A stretch of 64,000 bases of DNA, taken from Bacillus thermotolerans (lineage in GTDB: Bacteria > Bacillota > Bacilli > Bacillales > Domibacillaceae). The notes under the pieces are model-generated. The model searched no databases. It saw only the letters and a program-made list of their open reading frames with translations, and was not told the origin of the DNA. How positions within the stretch are numbered: position 1 is the stretch's first letter; every line of letters starts with the position of its first letter. Made by a program: the position numbers and the translations under genes. Shown here in pieces: positions 24,397 through 33,164 of this stretch. The DNA lies in contig NZ_JWJE02000001.1 in assembly GCF_000812025.2 (NCBI RefSeq), positions 1 to 64,000 on the forward strand. The letters are read 5' to 3'.

Positions 24397-25164
24397 ATGC
24401 TGACGTCTGAACAAATCTCCCGAATGAAGGAACAGCTTCTGCAGGATAAGCATAATCTTGAAGCTCGTCTTGAGGATAATCATCACTTCGATTTAGAAAG
24501 AGGGCATTTTCATGAATCGATGGGAGAGCTGTCGAGTTACGATAACCATCCGGCTGATGAAGGAACAGAGCTGTATGAGCGGGAGAAAGACATTGCACTC
24601 AATGAACATGAAGAAGCAACGCTAAAGCAGATCAATAAAGCGCTGACTGCAATAGAGCAAGGGAATTACGGAAAATGTGAGGTATGCGGCAAGGATATCC
24701 CTGCTGAGCGGCTCGAGGCTTTACCTAATACTACCTACTGTCTTGATCATACGCCAGATAAAGTGGTGTCACATGAGCGGCCTTTAGAGGAAGGCGTCCT
24801 GATGCCGCCGTTTGGCAAGTTCGACTTTGATGACAGTGCAGATGAATCGGCTGCTTATGATGCAGAGGATGCATGGCAGGAGGTAGCCCAGTGGGGAACA
24901 TCAGAATCTCCGTCAGATTTCGTAAACCCGCCATCTCACTATAATGACACATATATAGAATCAGATGAGAATGTCGGCTATGTGGAAGACATTGAGAATT
25001 TCGCGGCTGTGGATCTCCATGGAAGGAACATTATGATTTATCCGAATGAACAGCATGAGCGCTATGAGGATGAATTGGATGAGGAAGGAATCATGACTTC
25101 GTTTGGCAACTTGCCAGCTTTTGAACACGATCCGTATGTGGATGAAGAAGAACAGGAGCGATAA
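24397..25164 (+). CDS. yteA: DksA/TraR-type zinc finger protein (YteA-like)
   Basis: The 255-residue protein has an N-terminal helical hairpin (residues 1-85). A C4 zinc finger follows (CEVCGKDIPAERL to YCLDH, about residues 90-116), then a long acidic tail. B. subtilis YteA has the same plan. Related proteins bind RNA polymerase or act in sporulation, but no specific role can be claimed here. ATG 24397 follows AGAAGGAGGTG; in-frame sequence further upstream lacks a start signal. Confidence 0.9.
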   Translation: MLTSEQISRMKEQLLQDKHNLEARLEDNHHFDLERGHFHESMGELSSYDNHPADEGTELYEREKDIALNEHEEATLKQINKALTAIEQGNYGKCEVCGKDIPAERLEALPNTTYCLDHTPDKVVSHERPLEEGVLMPPFGKFDFDDSADESAAYDAEDAWQEVAQWGTSESPSDFVNPPSHYNDTYIESDENVGYVEDIENFAAVDLHGRNIMIYPNEQHERYEDELDEEGIMTSFGNLPAFEHDPYVDEEEQER

Positions 25165-25167
25165 GAA

Positions 25168-25326
25168 ATGGTCAACACTGATTTTGAATCATTCAGAAAG
25201 CACCAAAAGGCACACAAGCCTGAGTACGTCGGCAGTACGAAGAAATCGCCGGCTGTGGATGATGCCAGGGCAAACGGTCCGGAGGATACAGACCTGGCGC
25301 CGGGGGCTACCGGAAGAGAGAAATAG
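25168..25326 (+). CDS. Small hydrophilic protein downstream of yteA
   Basis: This 52-codon ORF begins 4 bases after the yteA stop, with CAGGAG about 10 bases before its ATG. The product starts MVNTDFESFRKHQKAHKPE and ends DLAPGATGREK. It is charged, without membrane segments or cysteines. The spacing suggests a second cistron of a yteA operon. I do not recognise the family. Confidence 0.55.
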   Translation: MVNTDFESFRKHQKAHKPEYVGSTKKSPAVDDARANGPEDTDLAPGATGREK

Positions 25327-25406
25327 AGTACGGGCCTTGAGGTCTATTGTTTATGAACATTAGGATAAGGGTACACTTTTACTACGATAAGAAAAACATT
25401 GGTTGG

Positions 25407-25438
25407 AAGTCATTCCTGTGGAGGGGAATGGCTTTTTT
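25407..25438 (+). terminator. Terminator after yteA operon
   Basis: AAGTCATTCC and GGAATGGCTT form a 10-bp stem with one G-T pair and a T-run. Confidence 0.8.
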
Positions 25439-25528
25439 CGTGGATGCCGCTTCTAAATTGGTTTTCCATTTTATATTTTATATAATAAAAGAAACCTAGA
25501 CTTTATGATGGATTGCTGGGAGGCGGAG

Positions 25529-26128
25529 GTGGCCAACATTGAAAACTTCTCACTAGAATACTTGTATGAAACATTTGGCTATTTGGGCTTGTTGATGTAT
25601 GGATGGATTGGCTTCATGGGTTTGCCGCTGCCAAATGAAGTGATTGTCATGACAAATGGCTATATGGCAGGAAAGGGGATATTCCACCCTCTTTTAGCCT
25701 ATATTTGTACGTATATGAGCATCGTGGCCGTTCTATGTACCAGCTTTACAGCCGGGCGTCTCTTTTCCCGGTTATACAGTCAGCCGCTTAAGAGCAAAAA
25801 GTTCCAGCAAAGCCGGAAACGGCTGGAGGCTTATGGAAAGAAGGCACTTACGCTTAGTGTATTTATTCCGGGATTTCGCTTGTTAATCCCGTGCGCCGCC
25901 GGCTACAGCCGCTTCCGGTATGCTGACCTTGTTAAATATTCACTTTTCCCTAATGCGATATGGACTTCTTTTTACTTCACCGCTGGCTTCTTCTTTTTCG
26001 AGAAGCCGAATCCTAGAAGCTGGGATACTGGCTTTCTCCTAATAGGACTGGCGATCGTCTGCAGCTTTTTTATTCTCCGCTACCTTTTTAAGAAAGCTTC
26101 CAAGCTTAAGCAATCTACCCGAGGATAA
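25529..26128 (+). CDS. DedA-family membrane protein
   Basis: The roughly 199-residue protein has the DedA/VTT pattern: an early GFMGLPLPNEVIVMTNGYMA re-entrant loop, GRLFSRLY, and the later FIPGFRLLIPCAAGYSR motif, with about five membrane segments. DedA proteins flip or transport lipids such as undecaprenyl phosphate or phosphatidylethanolamine. I choose GTG 25529, with GGGAGG 5 bases before it, over ATG 25505/25508, which have no ribosome site. The start is uncertain. Confidence 0.85.
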   Translation: MANIENFSLEYLYETFGYLGLLMYGWIGFMGLPLPNEVIVMTNGYMAGKGIFHPLLAYICTYMSIVAVLCTSFTAGRLFSRLYSQPLKSKKFQQSRKRLEAYGKKALTLSVFIPGFRLLIPCAAGYSRFRYADLVKYSLFPNAIWTSFYFTAGFFFFEKPNPRSWDTGFLLIGLAIVCSFFILRYLFKKASKLKQSTRG

Positions 26129-26136
26129 ACATAGAC

Positions 26137-26168
26137 AAAGAGGCCGCTCTAAAAACGGCTTCTTTTTC
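26137..26168 (+). terminator. Terminator of the DedA gene
   Basis: AGAGGCCG pairs with CGGCTTCT (one G-T pair) around an A-rich loop and is followed by TTTTCTTTT. Confidence 0.75.
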
Positions 26169-26220
26169 TTTTCATCAAAGTGATACAATAAAATGGATAC
26201 ATACTTAAGGAGGGACTGAC

Positions 26221-26607
26221 ATGATCAGCAAAATGGAGCATACCGCTATCATTGTTTCAGATATGGATCGCTCAATCGCTTATTATGAGAGCATGTTTGG
26301 CTTTAAGGTTCGGCTTCGCGGAGAGAACAACACGCGTGAAATGGCTTTTTTGTACCTCGAACAGCAGCCGGGCATGGAAATTGAGCTGATCCGGGATATT
26401 GATCCAACGATGAGCTATAGCAGTACCGGGCTCGTGAACCATTTAGCTTTCACGGTGCAAAACATAGAAGAAGCTATTTTTCAATTCAGGGAGAAGGGGA
26501 TAGAGTTTTTATCCCAAGAGCCTAACCCTACACTTGAAGGAGGCCGGATGATCTTGTTTCACGGGCCGAATGGCGAATTGCTGCAGCTTGTAGAAAGGGC
26601 TCAATAA
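26221..26607 (+). CDS. VOC/glyoxalase-family protein
   Basis: The 128-residue protein is a single vicinal-oxygen-chelate unit with two beta-alpha-beta-beta-beta repeats. Metal ligands are visible as His8 (MEHTAIIV), Glu in MEIELIRD, His in LVNHLAFTV and Glu in GELLQLVE. This pattern fits lactoylglutathione lyase-like proteins, but Bacillus has no glutathione, so bacillithiol adducts or another substrate are possible. AAGGAGGGA precedes the ATG. Confidence 0.87.
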   Translation: MISKMEHTAIIVSDMDRSIAYYESMFGFKVRLRGENNTREMAFLYLEQQPGMEIELIRDIDPTMSYSSTGLVNHLAFTVQNIEEAIFQFREKGIEFLSQEPNPTLEGGRMILFHGPNGELLQLVERAQ

Positions 26608-26617
26608 GCATGCAGGA

Positions 26618-26666
26618 AACTAATTTTTAAAAATTAGTTGAAATTTTTAAAATTTCGTGCTAATCT
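26618..26666 (+). promoter_or_regulatory. glcB promoter overlaid by two palindromes
   Basis: A perfect 22-bp palindrome lies at 26618-26639 (arms AACTAATTTTT and AAAAATTAGTT). It abuts a second one at 26640-26656 (GAAATTTT-T-AAAATTTC). A sigma-A promoter is embedded: TTGAAA at 26638-26643, a 17-base spacer, and TAATCT at 26661-26666. The second palindrome resembles the IclR operator core GAAAT-N-ATTTC. A repressor bound here would block the promoter. Confidence 0.6.
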
Positions 26667-26724
26667 TTTTTTAAATGATTTATGGAACAGTGTTTGGTAA
26701 TAAGAAACGAAGGGGAGGATACAA

Positions 26725-28902
26725 ATGTCAAACTACATACAAGCGGGAGCATTACAGGTAGATCAGCGGTTATTGCAGTTCATCAATCAAGAAGTACTGC
26801 CTGGAACAGGTATAACCGAGGCAGATTTCTGGAAAGGTTTCAGCGGTATTGTAGCTGAATTTGGACCGAAGAATCGCGAGCTGCTAAAGAAAAGAGATGA
26901 ACTTCAAGAGAAAATAGATACATGGCACCGTGAACATGCTTCCTTCAGCTTTGAAGAGTATAAGTCTTTCTTACAGAGTATTGGCTATATCGAACCAGTT
27001 AGTGAAGACTTTGAAGTGACTACAGAGAATGTGGATGAAGAAATTGCTTTGCAAGCCGGGCCTCAGCTCGTTGTCCCAGTAGACAATGCACGCTACGCCA
27101 TTAACGCGGCAAATGCGCGCTGGGGCAGTTTGTATGATGCACTTTATGGCACGGATGCTATTCCTGAGACAGATGGTGCGGACAGAACAAAGGAATATAA
27201 CCCCATTCGCGGTGAAAAGGTCATTGCATTTGGCCGTAAATTTCTTGACCAGGCAGCACCGCTTCAGGCAGGCTCTCATAGCGAAGCGGTTAAATATGCG
27301 GTTGTCAGCGGACAATTAATTGTGACGCTGAAGGACGGTACAGAGACAGGGCTGCGCCAGCAAGAGGCATTCCAAGGTTTCCAAGGAAGCGAATCAGTAC
27401 CAGCCGCTATCCTCCTAAAAAACAATGGGCTTTATTTTGAGATTCAAATTGATAAGAATGATGCAATCGGTCAAACAGATCCAGCTGGTATTAAAGATAT
27501 TTTAATGGAAGCGGCCCTTACAACCATTATGGACTGTGAAGACTCCATTGCGGCAGTGGACGCTGAAGATAAAGTTGCTGTCTACCGCAACTGGCTTGGA
27601 TTGGTGAAAGGGGATTTAACAGCTTCTTTCCGGAAGAACGGCAAAGAAATGACACGCCGATTAAATGAAAATCGCCGCTATACATCAGCAGATGGCAAGG
27701 AGCTCGAACTTCCAGGCCGTTCACTAATGTTTATTCGTAACGTGGGCCATTTGATGACTGCGAACGCTGTGCTTGATGAAAATGGCAATGAAGTGTTTGA
27801 AGGCATTCTTGATGGAGTGATCACGAGTGCTATCGCTAAGCATTCGGTTATTGGAACGTCCAAGCTGAAAAACTCCCGAAAAGGATCCGTTTACATCGTT
27901 AAGCCGAAGATGCACGGCTCAGAGGAAGTTGCTTTTGCCAATGAGCTGTTTAACCGAATTGAAGACCTGTTAGCTTTGGAACGAAACACGTTAAAGATCG
28001 GAGTGATGGACGAAGAGCGCCGCACGTCTCTTAACCTAAAGAATTGCATCCGAGAAGTGAAGGAGCGCATTGTCTTCATTAACACAGGATTCCTTGACCG
28101 CACAGGAGATGAAATCCATACTTCCATGGAAGCGGGCCCCGTCATCCGGAAAGGCGAAGTGAAGTCCTCCGTGTGGCTCTCAGCCTACGAGAAGTCTAAT
28201 GTAAAGACTGGCTTGAAGGCCGGTTTGCAGGGCCGGGCGCAAATTGGTAAAGGGATGTGGGCTATGACAGATTTGATGGCCGACATGCTTGAGCAGAAGG
28301 TTAATCATCCAAAAGCGGGTGCGAACACTGCGTGGGTGCCATCGCCTACCGCTGCTGTGCTTCATGCTCTTCATTATCATGAGGTCGATGTAAAGGCTGT
28401 TCAAAACCAATTAAAGCAGAACACAGGAGATTACACAGATGAAATTTTGAACATCCCGTTGGCAGAAAACCCAACCTGGAGCGAAGAAGAGATCCAGAAA
28501 GAGCTTGATAATAACGCACAAGGTATTCTCGGTTATGTGGTACGTTGGGTTGAGCAGGGAGTCGGCTGCTCAAAAGTACCAGATATCAACGGTGTTGGTT
28601 TGATGGAGGACCGGGCGACACTGCGTATTTCGAGTCAGCATATCGCTAACTGGCTGCGCCATGGCGTTTGCTCGGAAGAACAAGTGATGGAAACGATGAA
28701 GCGGATGGCCAAGGTGGTAGACCAACAGAATGCAGGGGATGCGGCCTATCGTCCAATGGCACCTAATTACGAGGAATCCGTGGCATTCCAGGCTGCTTGC
28801 GACCTCGTATTTAAAGGCAAGGAACAGCCGAATGGCTATACGGAGCCTATCTTGCATAAGCGCCGTCTAGAAGCAAAGCAGAAATACAGTATTACTCAGT
28901 AA
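26725..28902 (+). CDS. glcB: Malate synthase G
   Basis: GlcB condenses glyoxylate and acetyl-CoA to malate. The 725-residue length and the long insertion domain fit the G form rather than the shorter A form. The active-site segments [18 protein letters not shown] and [12 protein letters not shown] are present. [13 protein letters not shown] carries the catalytic Glu, and [20 protein letters not shown] carries the Asp base. No isocitrate lyase gene is next to it. An IclR-family gene follows on the same strand, and palindromes cover its promoter, so it is probably induced by a small acid such as glyoxylate or glycolate. Confidence 0.96.
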   Translation: MSNYIQAGALQVDQRLLQFINQEVLPGTGITEADFWKGFSGIVAEFGPKNRELLKKRDELQEKIDTWHREHASFSFEEYKSFLQSIGYIEPVSEDFEVTTENVDEEIALQAGPQLVVPVDNARYAINAANARWGSLYDALYGTDAIPETDGADRTKEYNPIRGEKVIAFGRKFLDQAAPLQAGSHSEAVKYAVVSGQLIVTLKDGTETGLRQQEAFQGFQGSESVPAAILLKNNGLYFEIQIDKNDAIGQTDPAGIKDILMEAALTTIMDCEDSIAAVDAEDKVAVYRNWLGLVKGDLTASFRKNGKEMTRRLNENRRYTSADGKELELPGRSLMFIRNVGHLMTANAVLDENGNEVFEGILDGVITSAIAKHSVIGTSKLKNSRKGSVYIVKPKMHGSEEVAFANELFNRIEDLLALERNTLKIGVMDEERRTSLNLKNCIREVKERIVFINTGFLDRTGDEIHTSMEAGPVIRKGEVKSSVWLSAYEKSNVKTGLKAGLQGRAQIGKGMWAMTDLMADMLEQKVNHPKAGANTAWVPSPTAAVLHALHYHEVDVKAVQNQLKQNTGDYTDEILNIPLAENPTWSEEEIQKELDNNAQGILGYVVRWVEQGVGCSKVPDINGVGLMEDRATLRISSQHIANWLRHGVCSEEQVMETMKRMAKVVDQQNAGDAAYRPMAPNYEESVAFQAACDLVFKGKEQPNGYTEPILHKRRLEAKQKYSITQ

Positions 28903-29028
28903 GAATAGTTAAGGCCCTTAGCGGTGAAGAAGGCTGGCCCGTATGAGTGGCTGGTCTTTTTCTTCTTCCCTAAATAGTAGTATGATGGATAACAGAGCAA
29001 AAGTTAGTGTCAGAAGGGAGGTTGCCTA

Positions 29029-29796
29029 GTGGAAAGAGAAAACGTTGTGAAATCTGTCGCACGGGCTCTGGATATTATTGAACTGGTCAGCAGTTCAAAG
29101 CAAGGTATGGGCGTGTCGGAAATCTCCAGGCAGATGGACATAAATAAGAGCTCGGTGTTTCGAATTTTATCTACACTGAGCCAGTATGGATATATTGAGC
29201 AAAATGAGGAAACGGAGAAGTACCGGCTTGGCTATCGCTTTCTTCATATTAGCTCTAAGTTACTGGACTCTATCGATGTACGTGCAGAGGCTTTGCCAAT
29301 CTTAAAAGAGCTGGAAAGTGAAACGAACGAGGTCGTTCACCTGGTCGTATACGATCAAGGGGAAGTAGTATATATTGAAAAGCTTGATGGCGATGAAACA
29401 CTGCGCATGCATTCGAAGGTCGGCAAGCGGGCGCCGGTTCACTGTACATCTGTCGGCAAGGCCATTATGGCATATTTACCGAGAGAGGAAGTCCAATCCA
29501 TCATCGAACGAAAAGGACTGCCGGCACACACGGCCCATACGATTGTAGAAAAGGAAATTCTTCTGAACGAGCTGGATGAGGTAAAGAAAAAGGGGTATGC
29601 ATTCGATCTGGATGAAAACGAAGAGGGCATCCGATGCGTAGCGGCTCCGGTATTCGATCATACGGGAGCTGTCGCCGCTGCAGTAAGCATTTCGGGTCCT
29701 ACCATGCGTATGACAGATGACAGGCTGCGTGTATTAAGCGAACGAATGGTTCGAGCGGGACAGGCCATCTCCGAGCGGCTCGGTTGCAACAGCTAA
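29029..29796 (+). CDS. IclR-family transcriptional regulator
   Basis: The 255-residue protein has an N-terminal winged helix (about residues 8-65, with GVSEISRQMDINKSSVFRIL) and a C-terminal effector domain that senses small organic acids. CTSVGKAIMAYLP and GIRCVAAPVFDHTGAVAAAVSISGP (split motif near residues 145 and 205) are characteristic. The start is GTG, with GGGAGGT at 8 bases. Being directly behind glcB, it is the likely regulator of that gene. Confidence 0.92.
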   Translation: MERENVVKSVARALDIIELVSSSKQGMGVSEISRQMDINKSSVFRILSTLSQYGYIEQNEETEKYRLGYRFLHISSKLLDSIDVRAEALPILKELESETNEVVHLVVYDQGEVVYIEKLDGDETLRMHSKVGKRAPVHCTSVGKAIMAYLPREEVQSIIERKGLPAHTAHTIVEKEILLNELDEVKKKGYAFDLDENEEGIRCVAAPVFDHTGAVAAAVSISGPTMRMTDDRLRVLSERMVRAGQAISERLGCNS

Positions 29797-29821
29797 AAAA
29801 ATAGACTTTGTTTATATTTCC

Positions 29822-29847
29822 AGGCACCTTAATCAGGTGCTTTTTTT
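29822..29847 (+). terminator. Terminator of the IclR gene
   Basis: GCACCT-TAATC-AGGTGC is followed by seven T. Confidence 0.9.
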
Positions 29848-29865
29848 ATTGTGTTTGTTTTATAA

Positions 29866-29888
29866 CTGTTATACTATATATATAACAG
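29866..29888 (+). promoter_or_regulatory. Operator-like inverted repeat in the GntR promoter
   Basis: CTGTTATA at 29866-29873 and TATAACAG at 29881-29888 are perfect 8-bp arms 7 bases apart. They cover the probable -10 region (TTGTTT, 16 bases, TATATA). The site lies about 27 bases before the GTG start of the GntR gene, as expected for autoregulation. Confidence 0.55.
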
Positions 29889-29914
29889 GTGCACAAAGGA
29901 AAGGACGTGAAGAT

Positions 29915-30310
29915 GTGTACATCCAGCTGGACTTTGAGGCAGATGAGCCTATCTATGAACAGTTAAAACATCAGATTATTGCCGGCATCGCCAAGAAAGA
30001 ACTAATTCCCGGCGAAAGTCTGCCGTCTGTGAGAGCTATGGCCGCTGATATCGGCATCAATCTTCACACGGTGAATAAAGCCTACCAGCAGCTGAAGCAG
30101 GAAGGGTTTATTTTGATCCACCGGCAAAAAGGCGTAGTGGTTAACCCGGAGGGCATCCCGAAAGCAGATGAAGCTTACTGGTCAAGGCTTAAGCATGCGC
30201 TTCGGCCATTTATCGCGGAATCCATTTGCCGGGGAGTGGAGGAAGAGGAGTTTAACAAATTATGTGAGCAGTTATTTTCTGAATACACTAAAAAGGGGGA
30301 GAAGGAATGA
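29915..30310 (+). CDS. GntR-family regulator (YtrA subfamily)
   Basis: The 131-residue protein has an N-terminal GntR winged helix (DEPIYEQLKHQIIAGIAKKE, then LPSVRAMAADIGINLHTVNKAYQQL) and only a short helical C-terminal dimerisation tail, as in YtrA-type repressors. These usually control adjacent membrane-protein or ABC genes. GTG 29915 is taken as the start, with AAGGAC upstream. It overlaps the following membrane-protein gene by four bases (ATGA). Confidence 0.88.
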   Translation: MYIQLDFEADEPIYEQLKHQIIAGIAKKELIPGESLPSVRAMAADIGINLHTVNKAYQQLKQEGFILIHRQKGVVVNPEGIPKADEAYWSRLKHALRPFIAESICRGVEEEEFNKLCEQLFSEYTKKGEKE

Positions 30311-31413
30311 GTATGGAGGCTGTGCTGCTTGGCTTTATTATGATACCAATTTTTATTCCGCTTATTTTTATTCCGAGTTGGACGAGAAAAACAGAAAGCT
30401 TTGGCGTGTCGATTCCTGAGCAAGAGTATGGAAAGCCCGCTTTAAAGAGTATGCGCAGAAAGTACGCTTGGTTCATGGGAGCGCTGAGCGTAGTTACGCT
30501 TTTTTCCTTCATTGCAGGAGCTTCCTTCTATGTAAAGAGTGCAGAGGGGGTAAGCTTCATATTTGCGGGTCTTCTTGCTGCATATCTTGTGGTTAGCTTT
30601 CTTATCTATTTATTTTTCCATGGACAAATGAAGCGAATGAAACAAGCAGCTGGCTGGTCAGCACAGAAAAAGGAAGTTGTGATTGTCAGCACCGAGTTCC
30701 GCCAGGAGAAGCTTACCTATTCTAACCTTTGGTTTGCCATTCCTTTTGCTGTTACGATTGCTATACTTCTGCTGTTGCTAGGTACTTATAATCAGCTGCC
30801 GGAGCGGCTTCCGATGCAGTATGATTTTTCAGGAGAGGTGACGCGGTATGCTGAGAAGTCCTACCGCACAGTCTTGCTTATGCCAATTATGCAGGTGTAT
30901 TTAACTTTGCTGTTCTTATTTATTAACACGATTATCGCAAGAGCAAAGCAGCAGGTAAGTGCAAGCAATCCAGAACAATCAATGAAGCAAAATATAGTGT
31001 TCAGACGCAGGTGGTCAGCTTTTACCATTCTTTCCGGCATCGCTGTTGTTCTTTTGCTCTCCCTGCCGTCCCTTTCATTTATTTACCCAATGAATACCCG
31101 TTTGTTTTTATTTGTTCCTCTTGCTGTTACATTTATCATCGTCGGGGGGGCGATTGTTCTTTCCATCACAACAGGACAAGGCGGAAGCCGAATTAAAGCA
31201 GGAGAGGGGAAAAACGGAGATGTGATCAACCGGGACGAAGATCAGTACTGGAAGCTTGGCCAGTTCTATTTCAATAAAAATGATCCAGCCATCTTCATTG
31301 AAAAACGGTTTGGCATTGGTTGGACAAACAACTGGGCCCATCCGCTTTCATGGGTGTTCATCGTCGTGGTGGTTGGCTTAGCCATTGGTCTCCCGATTTT
31401 ATTGGGAGGATAA
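30307..31413 (+). CDS. DUF1648/DUF5808-type membrane protein
   Basis: The 368-residue protein has about eight membrane helices. A DUF1648-like segment lies near residue 155 (YNQLPERLPMQYDFSGEVTRYA), a motif shared with SdpI-type immunity proteins. The soluble part near residue 310 (DEDQYWKLGQFYFNKNDPAIF) is typical of DUF5808. Genes of this type often follow a small GntR regulator. The function is unknown; envelope stress or bacteriocin immunity are guesses from the family. Confidence 0.85.
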   Translation: MSMEAVLLGFIMIPIFIPLIFIPSWTRKTESFGVSIPEQEYGKPALKSMRRKYAWFMGALSVVTLFSFIAGASFYVKSAEGVSFIFAGLLAAYLVVSFLIYLFFHGQMKRMKQAAGWSAQKKEVVIVSTEFRQEKLTYSNLWFAIPFAVTIAILLLLLGTYNQLPERLPMQYDFSGEVTRYAEKSYRTVLLMPIMQVYLTLLFLFINTIIARAKQQVSASNPEQSMKQNIVFRRRWSAFTILSGIAVVLLLSLPSLSFIYPMNTRLFLFVPLAVTFIIVGGAIVLSITTGQGGSRIKAGEGKNGDVINRDEDQYWKLGQFYFNKNDPAIFIEKRFGIGWTNNWAHPLSWVFIVVVVGLAIGLPILLGG

Positions 31414-31420
31414 AATAAGA

Positions 31421-31447
31421 AGGAGCTTGGAATTCCAAGCTCCTTTT
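31421..31447. terminator. Bidirectional terminator
   Basis: AGGAGCTTGGAATTCCAAGC with its 3' side forms a perfect palindromic stem, followed by TTTTT on the plus strand. It separates converging genes. Confidence 0.85.
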
Positions 31448-31458
31448 TGAATGTAATT

Positions 31459-32979
31459 TTATGATTCTAGTGCATGCTGAGAAGCTGTTTCTTGCTTGGA
31501 CTCTTCAGCGGGTTTGACTCGTTTCATAAAGAAGGTAAGCACCAGGGCAACTAAAGCGATATAAACGGAAATAGTGAAGGAAAAGTTGATACCTTCCAGC
31601 ATCGATTGATTCATAATGTGTGTTTGCAAATCAGCGAGCTGGGCAGGATCTGGCTGAGCACTGGCAGGAAGAGAACTCATCGCCTCTTCTGCGAGTCTTT
31701 CCGCTTCAGACTCTGTCCGGTTTTGCATGATTGTTACAAGGAAGGCTGCACCGATTGCTCCTGATACTTGTTGAAGCGTGTTGTTCATCGCTGTACCGTG
31801 GGGGTTCATGTTAGCCGGCAGCTGGTTCAAGCCGTTCGTCATAACCGGCATCATCACCATGGACATCCCAAACATACGCAGTGTATAGACCATTACAAGG
31901 TAGCTGTAGGACGTATCGAGTGTCAGGTTGCTGAACAAGTAAGTTGTATAGATTGTAATAGAAAGTCCGATGACGCCCAGAATACGCGCACCGAATTTAT
32001 CGAACAGCTTACCAGTGATTGGCGACATGATTCCCATAACAATCGCCCCTGGCAGCATGAGCAGTCCAGAGTCCATCGGAGAAATGCCTCTTAAGGTTTG
32101 GATATAAATAGGCATAAGCAGCATAGCAGAAAACATCGCCATGGATAATACGATCGATATAGCGGAGGAAAGAGCAAACATAGGGTATCGGTAAATACGG
32201 AACTCTAAAAGTGGATCCTCCATACGCAGCTGACGGGTGATAAATATAATCAATCCGATAACACCTGCCGCAATCGGAATATACACATGAGGTGAATCCC
32301 AGCCTCTTTCACCAGCTAAACTGAAGCCATACAGAAGTCCTCCGAAAGCAATGCTTGATAGGATGATGGACCACACATCCAGCTTAATATCGCGGTTCGG
32401 TGTTATATTTTTAAATTTAATGACTGCAAAGATCAATATAAGGGCTGCTAATGGAATAACAATATCAAACAGCATGCGCCAGGAATAATGTTCAATGATC
32501 CATCCGGATAACGTTGGCCCGATTGCCGGTGCCGTAATCATAACCAGACCAAACATCCCCATTGCAGCACCGCGGCGCTCGACCGGAAAGCTAAATAGCA
32601 TGACATTCATTAATAGCGGCATCATAATAGCTGAGCCTGACGCCTGAATCATCCGAGCGGCCAGCAGCACACCAAACGTAGGAGAGAATGAGGCAAGGAC
32701 AGTACCTGCTGTAAATAAAGCCATAGCTGTAATAAATAAACGCTTATTCGTAAAGCGCTGAATAAAGAAAGCGCTGGCAGGGATTAGAATGCCATTTACC
32801 AGCATGTAGCCGGTTGACAGCCATTGCACCGCTGCGGCACTTACATCAAACTCTTCCATAATAGAGGGGAGAGCAACATTTAACAGCGTCTCGTTCAAAA
32901 TGGAAACGAAGGCACCAATAAATAAAATAATAATCATCGCGTAAGGCGGTTTTGTTACTTGTTGTTCGTTACTAGCCAA
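31459..32979 (-). CDS. DHA2-family (EmrB/QacA) MFS multidrug transporter
   Basis: The 506-residue protein has 14 predicted membrane segments. It carries DHA2 motifs: LNVALPSIMEEFDVSAAAVQW near residue 30 (split by one residue class from the consensus), GTVLASFSPTFGVLLAARMIQ and GPTLSGWIIEHYSWRMLF (motif C). It should export drugs or other amphiphiles with proton antiport. The start is TTG with AGGAGG at 8 bases. A TetR gene is divergent from it, an arrangement like B. subtilis ycnB-ycnC. Confidence 0.92.
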   Translation of the reverse strand: MASNEQQVTKPPYAMIIILFIGAFVSILNETLLNVALPSIMEEFDVSAAAVQWLSTGYMLVNGILIPASAFFIQRFTNKRLFITAMALFTAGTVLASFSPTFGVLLAARMIQASGSAIMMPLLMNVMLFSFPVERRGAAMGMFGLVMITAPAIGPTLSGWIIEHYSWRMLFDIVIPLAALILIFAVIKFKNITPNRDIKLDVWSIILSSIAFGGLLYGFSLAGERGWDSPHVYIPIAAGVIGLIIFITRQLRMEDPLLEFRIYRYPMFALSSAISIVLSMAMFSAMLLMPIYIQTLRGISPMDSGLLMLPGAIVMGIMSPITGKLFDKFGARILGVIGLSITIYTTYLFSNLTLDTSYSYLVMVYTLRMFGMSMVMMPVMTNGLNQLPANMNPHGTAMNNTLQQVSGAIGAAFLVTIMQNRTESEAERLAEEAMSSLPASAQPDPAQLADLQTHIMNQSMLEGINFSFTISVYIALVALVLTFFMKRVKPAEESKQETASQHALES

Positions 32980-33000
32980 TGGAACGCCTCCTATACATAT

Positions 33001-33055
33001 GGTTTAATTTTTGAACCAACGTTATAACAATTAAATATATTATACTGGTAGTATA
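33001..33055. promoter_or_regulatory. Operators in the divergent DHA2/TetR promoter region
   Basis: TATACTGGTAGTATA at 33041-33055 is a perfect palindrome with a 3-base centre. It overlaps the transporter's minus-strand -10 box (TATAAT, with TTGATT upstream). A second imperfect repeat, GGTTTAATTTTTGAACC, lies at 33001-33017. Both are candidate sites for the TetR repressor. Confidence 0.55.
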
Positions 33056-33164
33056 AAAAAATCAACACTAATTTTTGTGTTTAAGGAGAAACATTGAATT
33101 TAAAGTGTTTATAGGATAGGATAAGAATAGACAATCAGTATAATTTTAAGATCAAGGTGATGAA

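Noticed and set aside
28903-28970. A possible terminator after glcB (repeated GGCTGG)
   Set aside because: The repeat is direct rather than inverted, so no good stem forms; read-through into the IclR gene seems likely.
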